Assembly (NCBI RefSeq): GCF_001562255.1
Contig: NZ_CP014301.1
Coordinates: forward strand, 2,976,001 to 3,040,000
DNA from: Bosea sp. PAMC 26642
GTDB lineage: Bacteria; Pseudomonadota; Alphaproteobacteria; Rhizobiales; Beijerinckiaceae
Length of the DNA: 64,000 nucleotides
Direction of reading: 5' to 3'
Below the pieces are notes generated by a model. The model was not told where the DNA came from. It made no database searches and worked only from the letters and a program-made list of their open reading frames with translations. The translations under genes and the position numbers were made by a program. Shown here piece after piece: positions 24,543 to 31,689 of the stretch (position 1 is the stretch's first letter; every line of letters starts with the position of its first letter).

Positions 24543-25345
24543 CCATTCACATCTCCCCGCCCGAAACCGCGCTCGACCCCGCTCCTCTGCTCTCGGTCCA
24601 TGACGTCAGCCGCTTCTATGGCGAGCGTATCGGCTGCGCCGATGTCTCCTTCGACCTCTGGCCGGGCGAAGTGCTCGGCATCGTCGGCGAATCGGGCTCG
24701 GGCAAATCGACGCTGCTGCGCTGCCTCGCCGGCATCGACAGGCCCGACGCAGGAGAAGTGCTGTTCCGGGGTTCGGGCACCCCGCTCGACATCTACTCCG
24801 TGCCCGAGCAGGAGCGCCGCCGCCTGATGCGCACGGCCTGGGGCATTGTCCACCAGAACCCGCGCGACGGTCTGCGCATGGACGTCTCGGCCGGCGGCAA
24901 TGTCGGCGAGCGCCTGATGGATCGCGGCGACCGGCATTACGGACAGATCCGCGAGCGAGCGCTGGACTGGCTCGCCCGCGTCGAGATTTCGGAAAGCCGC
25001 ATCGACGATGGCCCGCGCCAGTTCTCCGGCGGAATGCAGCAGCGCCTGCAGATCGCCCGCGTGCTGGTCTCGGAGCCGAAGCTGGTCTTTATGGACGAGC
25101 CGACCGGCGGGCTCGATGTTTCGGTGCAGGCCAAGCTGCTCGACCTGCTGCGCGTGCTGGTCCGCGATCTGGGTCTGGCCGCGATCATCGTCACCCACGA
25201 CCTTGCCGTGGCGCGGCTCCTCACCGACCGGTTGATGGTGATGAAGGACGGTCATGTCGTCGAGCAGGGTTTGACCGACCAGGTGCTGGACGACCCGCAT
25301 CATGCTTATACGCAGCTCCTGACCTCGGCGGTGCTGAGTGTTTGA
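24539..25345 (+). CDS. phnK: C-P lyase ABC-type ATPase PhnK
   Basis: ABC-family ATPase that binds the C-P lyase core at PhnJ and is not a transporter subunit. About 268 residues from the ATGA overlap with phnJ. Walker A GESGSGKST, Q-loop VHQNPRDGLRM, signature FSGGMQQRLQIARVL, Walker B LVFMDEPTGGLD and switch histidine VTHDLAV are all present. The VHQNPRDGLR stretch is characteristic of PhnK. A repeat-containing gap of about 100 bp follows before phnL. Confidence 0.95.
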   Translation: MTIHISPPETALDPAPLLSVHDVSRFYGERIGCADVSFDLWPGEVLGIVGESGSGKSTLLRCLAGIDRPDAGEVLFRGSGTPLDIYSVPEQERRRLMRTAWGIVHQNPRDGLRMDVSAGGNVGERLMDRGDRHYGQIRERALDWLARVEISESRIDDGPRQFSGGMQQRLQIARVLVSEPKLVFMDEPTGGLDVSVQAKLLDLLRVLVRDLGLAAIIVTHDLAVARLLTDRLMVMKDGHVVEQGLTDQVLDDPHHAYTQLLTSAVLSV

Positions 25346-25353
25346 GATCTCCC

Positions 25354-25399
25354 CTTGTCATTCCGGGGCTTCGCGCCGCGAAGAACCCGGAATGACAAG
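25354..25399. repeat. Short palindromic repeat B, copy 3, between phnK and phnL
   Basis: CTTGTCATTCCGGGGCTTCG and CGAAGAACCCGGAATGACAAG pair into a nearly perfect hairpin of about 46 nt. It is a minimal version of repeat B with the central part missing and breaks the otherwise overlapping phnGHIJKLM gene string. Confidence 0.85.
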
Positions 25400-25446
25400 C
25401 TCCCCGTCACACACGCGTCACCTCGCCGGCACAAGGCACTGACACC

Positions 25447-26145
25447 ATGACCACGATGATTCACGTCGAGAACGTCGCCAAGGCCTTCACCCTGCAAAAT
25501 CAGGGCGGCGTCCGGCTGCCCGTTTTCGACGACGTCAATTTCAGCGTCGCGGCTGGCGAAGCGTTGGTGCTGGCCGGCGCCTCCGGGGCCGGAAAGTCGA
25601 GCCTGCTGCGCATCCTCTACGGCAATTACCGACCAAGCTCCGGCCATATCCACATCACCCATGCCGGCCGGCCGATCGACATCGTCGCCGCCGTGCCGCG
25701 CACCGTGCTCGACATCCGGCGCCGCACGCTGGGCTTCGTCTCGCAATTCCTGCGCGTCATTCCGCGCGTCTCGGCCCTCGACATCGTGCGCGATCCTCTG
25801 CTGGCGCGCGGCGTCTCGCCCGAGGAGGCGAGCGAGCGGGCCAAAGCCATGCTCGCCCGGCTGAACCTGCCCGAGCGGCTCTGGCATCTCGCGCCGGCGA
25901 CATTTTCGGGCGGCGAGCAGCAGCGCGTCAACATCGCCCGCTCCTTCGTCGATCCCTCGGCCGTCATGCTGATCGACGAGCCCACCGCCTCGCTCGATGC
26001 TGCCAACCGCGACGTGGTGGTGGAACTGATCGCCGAAGCACGTCAGAAGGGCTCGGCCATCGTCGGGATCTTCCATGACGAGGCCGTGCGCGAGGCCGTC
26101 GCGACGCGCTATCTCGACATCACCGATTTCCGGAAGGCCGCCTGA
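25447..26145 (+). CDS. phnL: C-P lyase system ABC-type ATPase PhnL
   Basis: A protein of 232 residues, the usual PhnL length. It has Walker [11 protein letters not shown]-loop [18 protein letters not shown], signature [15 protein letters not shown], Walker [13 protein letters not shown] and a switch histidine in GIFHDEAV. It takes part in the early nucleosidase stage with PhnI. The stop overlaps the phnM start by one base. Confidence 0.95.
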   Translation: MTTMIHVENVAKAFTLQNQGGVRLPVFDDVNFSVAAGEALVLAGASGAGKSSLLRILYGNYRPSSGHIHITHAGRPIDIVAAVPRTVLDIRRRTLGFVSQFLRVIPRVSALDIVRDPLLARGVSPEEASERAKAMLARLNLPERLWHLAPATFSGGEQQRVNIARSFVDPSAVMLIDEPTASLDAANRDVVVELIAEARQKGSAIVGIFHDEAVREAVATRYLDITDFRKAA

Positions 26146-27284
26146 TGCAGACCATTCTCACCAATGCCAGGCTGATCCTCGAGGACGAGGTCGTCACCGG
26201 CACCATCGTCTTCGACGAAAACGGCATCGCAGCCGTCGACCAAGGCGGCACCAGCCTGCCGGGCGCGATCGACATCGGCGGCGACTATGTCGCGCCGGGC
26301 CTCGTCGAGATGCACACGGACAACATGGAAAAGCACTTCATGCCGCGCCCGAAGGTCTTCTGGCCGAACGGGCTCGCGGCGGCGCTTGTCCATGACGCGC
26401 AGATGGCGGCGGCCGGCGTCACCACGGTCTACGACGCCATCTGTGCCGGCACGCCCTTCTCGGCCAAGGACTACCGCAAGGACATCTTCGCCGATGTGAT
26501 GACGGCGCTGGCCGACGGGCGCCGTGAAAACGTCTTCCGCATCGACCACCGCATCCACATGCGTTGCGAACTGACGAGCCCGGATCTGCTGCGCGACATC
26601 GAGCCCTACCAGGACGACGAACTGGTCCAGCTTGTCTCGCTGATGGACCACACGCCGGGCCAGCGCCAATGGCGCAATATCGAGGACCTGAAGACCTACG
26701 CGCTCGGCAACGGCAAGACGCTGTCCGAATTCGAGGAGGATGTCGTGCTGCGGCAGGCCGAAGGCGCGGCCAACGTCTCCGGCAACTGGAGCGCGGTCGT
26801 CGAGATGTTCGGCTCGCGCGGCATTCCGATCGCGACCCATGACGACACCACGCTCGACCATGTCGAGGCCGGCATCGCCTCGGGCGCCGTGATCTCGGAA
26901 TTCCCGACCACGCTCGAGGCCGCGGCCTTCGCCAGGCAGCGCGGGCTCGCCACGGTCGCGGGCGCGCCGAACGTCGTGCGCGGCGGCTCGCATTCGGGCG
27001 GCGTCTCGGTCTCGGAACTGGCCGAGAAGGGCCTGCTGGACGGGCTCTCCTCCGACTATGTCCCCGCCAGCCTGCTTCAGGCCGTGCTGAAGCTGTATGC
27101 CGACCACGGCATCGGCCTGCCTGAAGCGATGGGCATGGTGACCTGGAAGGTCGCCGATATTCTCGGCCTGAAGGATCGCGGCCATCTCAAGCCTGGGCTG
27201 CGCGCAGACCTCGTCCGCTTCAGGGCGCTGGGACCGACGCCGGTGATCGCCACCGTCTGGTCACAGGGGCAGCGCGCGTTTTGA
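26145..27284 (+). CDS. phnM: Alpha-D-ribose 1-methylphosphonate 5-triphosphate diphosphatase PhnM
   Basis: Amidohydrolase-superfamily enzyme that removes pyrophosphate from ribose 1-alkylphosphonate 5-triphosphate, making the PhnJ substrate. It has 379 residues, typical length. Metal-site motifs include GLVEMHTDNMEKHFMPRPK, THDDTTLDHV near residue 230, and the C-terminal APNVVRGGSHSGGVSV. It is coupled to phnL by overlap, and its own stop overlaps the TTG start of the next gene. Confidence 0.96.
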   Translation: MQTILTNARLILEDEVVTGTIVFDENGIAAVDQGGTSLPGAIDIGGDYVAPGLVEMHTDNMEKHFMPRPKVFWPNGLAAALVHDAQMAAAGVTTVYDAICAGTPFSAKDYRKDIFADVMTALADGRRENVFRIDHRIHMRCELTSPDLLRDIEPYQDDELVQLVSLMDHTPGQRQWRNIEDLKTYALGNGKTLSEFEEDVVLRQAEGAANVSGNWSAVVEMFGSRGIPIATHDDTTLDHVEAGIASGAVISEFPTTLEAAAFARQRGLATVAGAPNVVRGGSHSGGVSVSELAEKGLLDGLSSDYVPASLLQAVLKLYADHGIGLPEAMGMVTWKVADILGLKDRGHLKPGLRADLVRFRALGPTPVIATVWSQGQRAF

Positions 27285-27976
27285 GCGGGCCGCGCTACGC
27301 CGTCTACTACGCCCCGTCCGCCGACAGCGAGCTCTGGCGCTTCGGCAGCGCGACCCTGGGTTATGACGCGCTGACGGGTGCGGACATTCCCTTCGCCGTG
27401 CCAGCCGGCTGCGACGCGTCAACCTGGCCCGACCTGACGGCGGAGCCCCGCCGGTATGGCTTCCACGGCACGCTGAAGGCGCCCTTCGAGCTAGCCTCGG
27501 GCCGCAGCGAGGGCCAGCTGCGTGCCTTCGCGCACAACTACGCCTCGGGCCTCGACCCCGTCCCGCTCTCAGGCTTGACCGTCACCGCGCTCGGCCCGTT
27601 CATCGCGCTGACGCCCGTCCAGCAGAGCGACGCATTGCAGCGCTTCGCCTTCGCGCTGGTCCAGGCTTACGAGCCCTTCCGGGCGCCGTTGAGCGAATCC
27701 GATCTGGCGCGCCGGCTGAAATCGCCGCTGACCCCGGCGCACCGGGCCTATCTCGAAGCCTATGGCTATCCTTATGTTGGCGACGCCTTCCGCTTCCATA
27801 TGACGCTGACGGGCTCGCTGCCGCCGGACGCCGTCGCGCCGACGCGGCAAGCGCTGGCGCAGGCCTATGCCGCGAGCGTACCGGCAGGCCCGGTCGCGAT
27901 CGACCGCATCGCCCTATTCAAGCAGGACACCCGCGACAGCCGCTTCCGCCTGCTCGATTCGGTCCTGCTGGGTTGA
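27281..27976 (+). CDS. DUF1045 phosphonate-operon protein, 2H-phosphoesterase type
   Basis: A protein of 231 residues starting at a TTG that overlaps the phnM stop (TTGA); no other in-frame start precedes RYAVYYAP. It belongs to the phosphonate-operon protein family (DUF1045). Two H-x-T motifs, His62-Gly-Thr64 in RYGFHGTLKAPFEL and His173-Met-Thr175 in FRFHMTLTGSL, are the signature of 2H phosphoesterases, which open cyclic phosphates. The C-P lyase pathway needs a phosphoribosyl 1,2-cyclic phosphate diesterase (PhnP), and no phnP is visible here, so this protein is a good candidate for that step. Family is confident; function is inferred. Confidence 0.85.
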   Translation: MSGPRYAVYYAPSADSELWRFGSATLGYDALTGADIPFAVPAGCDASTWPDLTAEPRRYGFHGTLKAPFELASGRSEGQLRAFAHNYASGLDPVPLSGLTVTALGPFIALTPVQQSDALQRFAFALVQAYEPFRAPLSESDLARRLKSPLTPAHRAYLEAYGYPYVGDAFRFHMTLTGSLPPDAVAPTRQALAQAYAASVPAGPVAIDRIALFKQDTRDSRFRLLDSVLLG

Positions 27977-28054
27977 TGGATCGGCCTGGGCGGGTCTAGG
28001 GGCCTGGCTGACAAGAGCTTCACCATGTCGATGACAGATGACGATATCCAGCGC

Positions 28055-28167
28055 GCCGTCATTCCGGACAAGCCGCGAAGCGGCGCCGATCCGGAATCCA
28101 TCATAGAACATCGCAGTGCCTTACAATGAATTCCGGGTCTCCGCTTCGCTGCGCCCGGAATGACGGT
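28055..28167. repeat. Palindromic repeat B, copy 4, between the DUF1045 gene and phnN
   Basis: It opens GCCGTCATTCCGGACAAGCC and GATCCGGAATCCAT, and closes ATGAATTCCGGGTC and GCCCGGAATGACGG. It lies between converging genes, and the rest of the 251-bp gap shows no gene. It could serve as a bidirectional stop. Confidence 0.85.
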
Positions 28168-28227
28168 GCGGGAATGATCGCCGGTGACCACTGCAATCCG
28201 ACGAGGTCAGATCGTCAAGGGAAGCGC

Positions 28228-28824
28228 TCAGGCGATTTCGACGCCCGCAAGTTCCCGCACCGCCGCCACGAACGCCGCCGCCCCCTCCGCGACCGTCCGG
28301 TCGTTCTGGATCGTCACCAGCTTCGCCTGCTTGGTCCGCAAGGGCGCCTCGCGGGCAAGGCGCGCGGCGATATCGGCCTCGCTCTCGCGACCCCGCGCCG
28401 CGAGTCGCTTCGCCAGCACGGCGTCGGGCGCGGTAATCTCGATCACCACGATACGCTCGGCCAGCGCCTCCGCCGCAGCGATGACCGCACGCGAGACGTT
28501 GACGATCACGACCTGGCGCTGGGCGATGCCGGCGAGCTCGGTGGCGGGGATGCCGTAGCACAACCCATGCGCCCGCCAGCTCAGCGCCATCTCGCCGCGC
28601 GCTTCGGCGCTGGCGAAGCCCGCCTCGTCGCAGCTGTCATGGTCCTCTGCACCGGCCATCGCCGGCCGCGTGATCAGGCGGCGCGCGAAATGGAAACCGC
28701 CATCATCCGCCAGCGCCTCACGCGCGGCGTCCATCAGCGTGTCCTTGCCGGCCCCGGACGGGCCGACGACCAGCACGAGCGCGCCCTGGTATTTCACGGA
28801 CAGATCGGGAGAGACTGACGACAT
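28228..28824 (-). CDS. phnN: Ribose 1,5-bisphosphate phosphokinase PhnN
   Basis: P-loop kinase of the guanylate-kinase-like fold that turns ribose 1,5-bisphosphate into PRPP, the last step of phosphonate salvage. It has 198 residues. Walker A is VVGPSGAGKDTLMD near residue 20, followed by FARRLITRPAMAGAEDHDS, the acceptor-binding segment shared with PhnN proteins. It is on the minus strand, facing away from the acyltransferase gene. The two start codons share two bases, so its promoter must lie inside the neighbouring coding sequence. The ribosome binding site is weak. Confidence 0.93.
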   Translation of the reverse strand: MSSVSPDLSVKYQGALVLVVGPSGAGKDTLMDAAREALADDGGFHFARRLITRPAMAGAEDHDSCDEAGFASAEARGEMALSWRAHGLCYGIPATELAGIAQRQVVIVNVSRAVIAAAEALAERIVVIEITAPDAVLAKRLAARGRESEADIAARLAREAPLRTKQAKLVTIQNDRTVAEGAAAFVAAVRELAGVEIA

Positions 28825-29443
28825 GGCAGCTAGGAAACTGGGGCTGGAACCTGTGATCGACCCGACCGCGCAGGTGCGGCAGGCGACGCTCGGACGCTAT
28901 ACGGAAATCGGCGCGCGCACCGCCTTCGTCGAGTCGACCATGGGCGATTACTCCTATGTCGTGAACGACGCGAATGTCATTTACACGACGATCGGGAAAT
29001 TCTGCTCGATCGCCGCCCATACCCGCATCAACCCCGGCAACCACCCGATGCAACGGGCGAGCCAGTCGCATTTCACCTACCGCGCCTCGGCCTATTTCGA
29101 GGATGCGCAGGACGATGCGGAGTTCTTCGCCTGGCGCCGCTCGACGCCGGTCACGATCGGCCACGACGTCTGGATCGGCCATGGCGCCATTATCCTGCCC
29201 GGCCGCAGCATCGGCACCGGCGCGGTGGTGGCGGGCGGCGCGATCGTCACCAAGGATGTACCGCCCTACACCATCGTCGGGGGCAATCCGGCCCGGCCGA
29301 TCAGGCGCCGCTTTCCCGAGCCGATCGCCGAGCGGCTAATGGCGCTGGCCTGGTGGGACTGGGAGCACGCAAGGCTGCGCGAGGCGCTGGAGGATTTCCG
29401 GGCGCTCCCGGTCGAGGCGTTTCTGGAGAAGCACGGCCGCTGA
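28823..29443 (+). CDS. Hexapeptide-repeat acyltransferase of the phosphonate-cluster (DapH/CAT-like) family
   Basis: About 206 residues from the ATG at 28823, preceded by GGGAGAG. It has left-handed beta-helix repeats (VRQATLGRYTEIGARTAF, VNDANVIYTTIGKFCSIAAHTRINPG) and the XAT-type core VTIGHDVWIGHGAIILPGRSIGTGAVVAGGAIVTKDV with the catalytic-type His. This family recurs at the ends of C-P lyase clusters. It may acetylate aminoalkylphosphonates in place of the GNAT enzyme PhnO, which is absent here. That role is inference. Confidence 0.9.
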   Translation: MAARKLGLEPVIDPTAQVRQATLGRYTEIGARTAFVESTMGDYSYVVNDANVIYTTIGKFCSIAAHTRINPGNHPMQRASQSHFTYRASAYFEDAQDDAEFFAWRRSTPVTIGHDVWIGHGAIILPGRSIGTGAVVAGGAIVTKDVPPYTIVGGNPARPIRRRFPEPIAERLMALAWWDWEHARLREALEDFRALPVEAFLEKHGR

Positions 29444-29463
29444 GGAGCGCATTGCCGAACCCC

Positions 29464-29608
29464 TGTCATTCTGGGGCTTCGCGCAGCGAAGAGCCCGGAA
29501 CCCATACGCACTGCCAATACCGGAAAAGTCGATGAGGTCGGGCGCTTGACTGGCAAGACCTGTGTTTATGGGTTCCTGGCTCGACCTTCGGGTCGCCCCG
29601 GAATGACG
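29464..29608. repeat. Palindromic repeat B, copy 5, between converging acyltransferase and nickel transporter genes
   Basis: The outer arms GTCATTCTGGGGC and GCCCCGGAATGAC and the inner arms GCCCGGAACCCATA and TTATGGGTTCCTGGC pair as in copy 2. It lies between two converging genes and occupies almost the whole gap. Confidence 0.85.
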
Positions 29609-29627
29609 GCGCTCGGGCTAGCCGGCG

Positions 29628-30758
29628 TCAGTTCCCCATGCCGCCGATCCATAGGCCCAGGTACAGCGCCGCGCCCAGTACTGCCACGAACGCGGCCGCC
29701 AGTACCTCGAGCCCTGCGATTACGCGCGCGCCACGCAGCGAGCCGCCGCCTGCGAGCCTCAAGGCGGCAAACTTGAAGAATACCGCCAGCGCCGCAAGCG
29801 CGCCCGTGGTCAGCGCCGTGCCGAGGGCCATGGCGAAGGTCGCGGCGATGCCGGCCCAGAGCAGGCCCTGCGAGGCGGAAAAGACGAGGATGATCAGCGC
29901 GCCCGCGCAGGGACGCAGACCCGCCGCGAACACCACGCCCGCGATCTCACGCCAGCCGCCGAGGCGCGCGGTCTCATCGGGGGTCGGCATATGGACATGG
30001 TCGCAGGACGGATCATGCGCGCCTACGCCATTTCCGAGCGCCAGCAACGCGCCGGCCTTGCGCCAGAGCACAAGGGCCCCGACCAGCGCCACGAGCGCAA
30101 AGCTCGTCTGCTCGATCGCGGTGGTGGCAATCGTCATCGTCTGCGCCGTTGTCCTGAAGGCGAGCGTCAGCGTCGCGACCAGCGCGATGGCGACGAGCGC
30201 CTGCAGGATCGCCGCTGCGAAGCTCAGGCCCACGCCGCGCCACAAGCTGCGGTCGTCGGCGACGATATACGCCGAGATCACCGCCTTGCCGTGGCCTGGG
30301 CCGGCGGCATGGAAGACGCCATAGCCGAAGGCGAGACCCAGCAGGCTCCACAATGCGGCCGGGCTCTGCGCAATCGCCTTCAGCGCGGCGGTCAGGTCGC
30401 GGTAGAAGGTCGATTGCCAGGCCAGCAGAACGCCGCCGATCCCCGTCGTCGAGGGCAGCGCCTCGCGCGGCAGTCCGGCCCCGAAGGGATTGCGCGGCGG
30501 CGGCGGTGGCGGCGGGCTGACGCTGGTGATGACGATCGCCACAAGCGTCAGCGCGCCGGCGACGAGAGCGAGCGCGAGCAAGGCGATCAGCAGCCGTCGA
30601 AACCGCCCTCCCCGGCCCCACCAGCCCTCATCCTGAGGAGAAGCCGAAGGCTTCGTCTCGAAGGATCCAGAGCGCGCTGGAGCATCCTTCGAGACGCGGA
30701 CTGGCGCCCGCTCCTCAGGATGAGGGCTTTGGGTTTGTGGTGGAAAACTCAGGGACAT
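29628..30758 (-). CDS. NicO-family nickel/cobalt transporter, with a repeat-derived N-terminal extension
   Basis: Inner-membrane protein of 376 residues. Hydrophobic helices include LLIALLALALVAGALTLVAIVIT. The family signature FHAAGPGHGKAVISAYIVADD is present, as is a His/Asp-rich loop (GAHDPSCDHVHMP) of the metal-binding type seen in RcnA/NicO proteins, and GLRPCAGALIILVF. The first ~45 residues before the first helix (HPEERAPVRVSKDAPARSG and onward) are encoded by a palindromic repeat, so the native start may be further in. It overlaps the upstream DUF1007 gene by ten bases, forming an operon. Direction of transport is not readable from sequence. Confidence 0.9.
   Translation of the reverse strand: MSLSFPPQTQSPHPEERAPVRVSKDAPARSGSFETKPSASPQDEGWWGRGGRFRRLLIALLALALVAGALTLVAIVITSVSPPPPPPPRNPFGAGLPREALPSTTGIGGVLLAWQSTFYRDLTAALKAIAQSPAALWSLLGLAFGYGVFHAAGPGHGKAVISAYIVADDRSLWRGVGLSFAAAILQALVAIALVATLTLAFRTTAQTMTIATTAIEQTSFALVALVGALVLWRKAGALLALGNGVGAHDPSCDHVHMPTPDETARLGGWREIAGVVFAAGLRPCAGALIILVFSASQGLLWAGIAATFAMALGTALTTGALAALAVFFKFAALRLAGGGSLRGARVIAGLEVLAAAFVAVLGAALYLGLWIGGMGN
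30625..30726. repeat. Palindromic repeat C, single copy, within the start of the nickel transporter gene
   Basis: CCCTCATCCTGAGGAG at one end and CTCCTCAGGATGAGGG at the other are perfect inverted copies. Internal pairs CGTCTCGAAGGATC and GCATCCTTCGAGACG continue the stem, so the unit folds into one long hairpin. It is translated in frame as an N-terminal cytosolic tail. Confidence 0.9.
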
Positions 30759-31399
30759 GCCACCAGCGCGCGCGTCGTGACCTGCAGCCCGCTCGTGTCG
30801 GGCGTGGCTGTGACGTCTTCCTGGGCGAGCTTCTGCTGCGTGGCGGGATCGAGCTTGGGCGGTCTTGCGACGCGCACGACGCAGCCTTTCGGCGCATCAC
30901 GGGTGGTGACCGCATCGGGCGCATCGACGATGTCGAACGCGACGAAATAGCTCGGATCGCCGATCTCGATGCCGAAGGAGCGGGATGCGACCGCCGGCGT
31001 CTTCAGCGGCAGAGTGTAGGTCAGGGTCAGAATCTTGTTCTCGAAGGCGAGGCTCGCCTGCGTCGGCGTGCCGAATTCCTGAACCTTGCCATTGGCCTTG
31101 GCGATGGTGAAGAAGCCGACCTCGGGCAGGGATTCGATATTGACCTTGGCGAGTTCCGTCAGTTCGTCGGGCGTCAGCTTGCCGTCGCCGTTCTTGTCGA
31201 GCCCCTGGGTGATGTAGGCCGAATAGGCCTCGTCAAAGCTCCAGACATGCTGCAGCGCCGTCACCGTGCCGCCAGCTCCGTAGATGATCTGGGTGCGTGC
31301 CGAAACGAAGACATGAGGGTGAGCGCTTGCCGGCCCGGCCAGCAACGGCAAAGCGCCGACGCCCGCGATAAGCGCTGCGGTGATGGCACAACACTTCAC
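30749..31399 (-). CDS. DUF1007 exported protein with an EF-hand-like loop, partner of the NicO transporter
   Basis: About 216 residues from a GTG at 31399, preceded by GAAGGAA and followed by a signal peptide (ITAALIAGVGALPLLAGPASA). The mature protein starts HPHVFVSARTQIIY, the DUF1007 hallmark with a potential N-terminal His-x-His metal site. Residues near 65-80 (DKNGDGKLTPDEL) form a calmodulin-like EF-hand loop. DUF1007 proteins accompany NicO transporters and are thought to deliver or sequester Ni/Co in the periplasm. It is the first gene of the pair. The 290-bp gap to the next gene holds only a dyad (31583-31609) and presumed promoters. Confidence 0.88.
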   Translation of the reverse strand: MKCCAITAALIAGVGALPLLAGPASAHPHVFVSARTQIIYGAGGTVTALQHVWSFDEAYSAYITQGLDKNGDGKLTPDELTELAKVNIESLPEVGFFTIAKANGKVQEFGTPTQASLAFENKILTLTYTLPLKTPAVASRSFGIEIGDPSYFVAFDIVDAPDAVTTRDAPKGCVVRVARPPKLDPATQQKLAQEDVTATPDTSGLQVTTRALVACP

Positions 31400-31582
31400 G
31401 GCCGGTTCCTTCGCATGAGACGGAAAGCCTGGGCAGGGCATGGTTAACGCATCGTGAATGCGGGCGTCGCACCGGCTGTGACGCCCACCAGCCTTCTCTC
31501 GCAAACGGGGCCAAATCGCGGCAGGCCGCTGTCGATGCGCGCCAGGCTGGAACGATCCCAGAGTGATTGACCCCGCCTCTGA

Positions 31583-31609
31583 GATATGTCAGCATTACTG
31601 ACGTATCTG
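31583..31609. promoter_or_regulatory. 27-bp dyad upstream of the indolepyruvate oxidoreductase gene, operator candidate
   Basis: AGATATGTCAG and CTGACGTATCT are 11-bp inverted arms with a single mismatch, separated by CATTA. The dyad lies 80 bp upstream of the oxidoreductase start. It has no T-run, so it is a better protein-binding site (TetR/MarR-like size) than a terminator. Its AT content stands out from the surroundings. Confidence 0.55.
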
Positions 31610-31689
31610 GCGATGCCCGATGTGAAGCTTGGAGGCGGGATCAACCGGCCCCATATTCTGGGAAACGCGACGATCGAGGGAGGTCGGCC

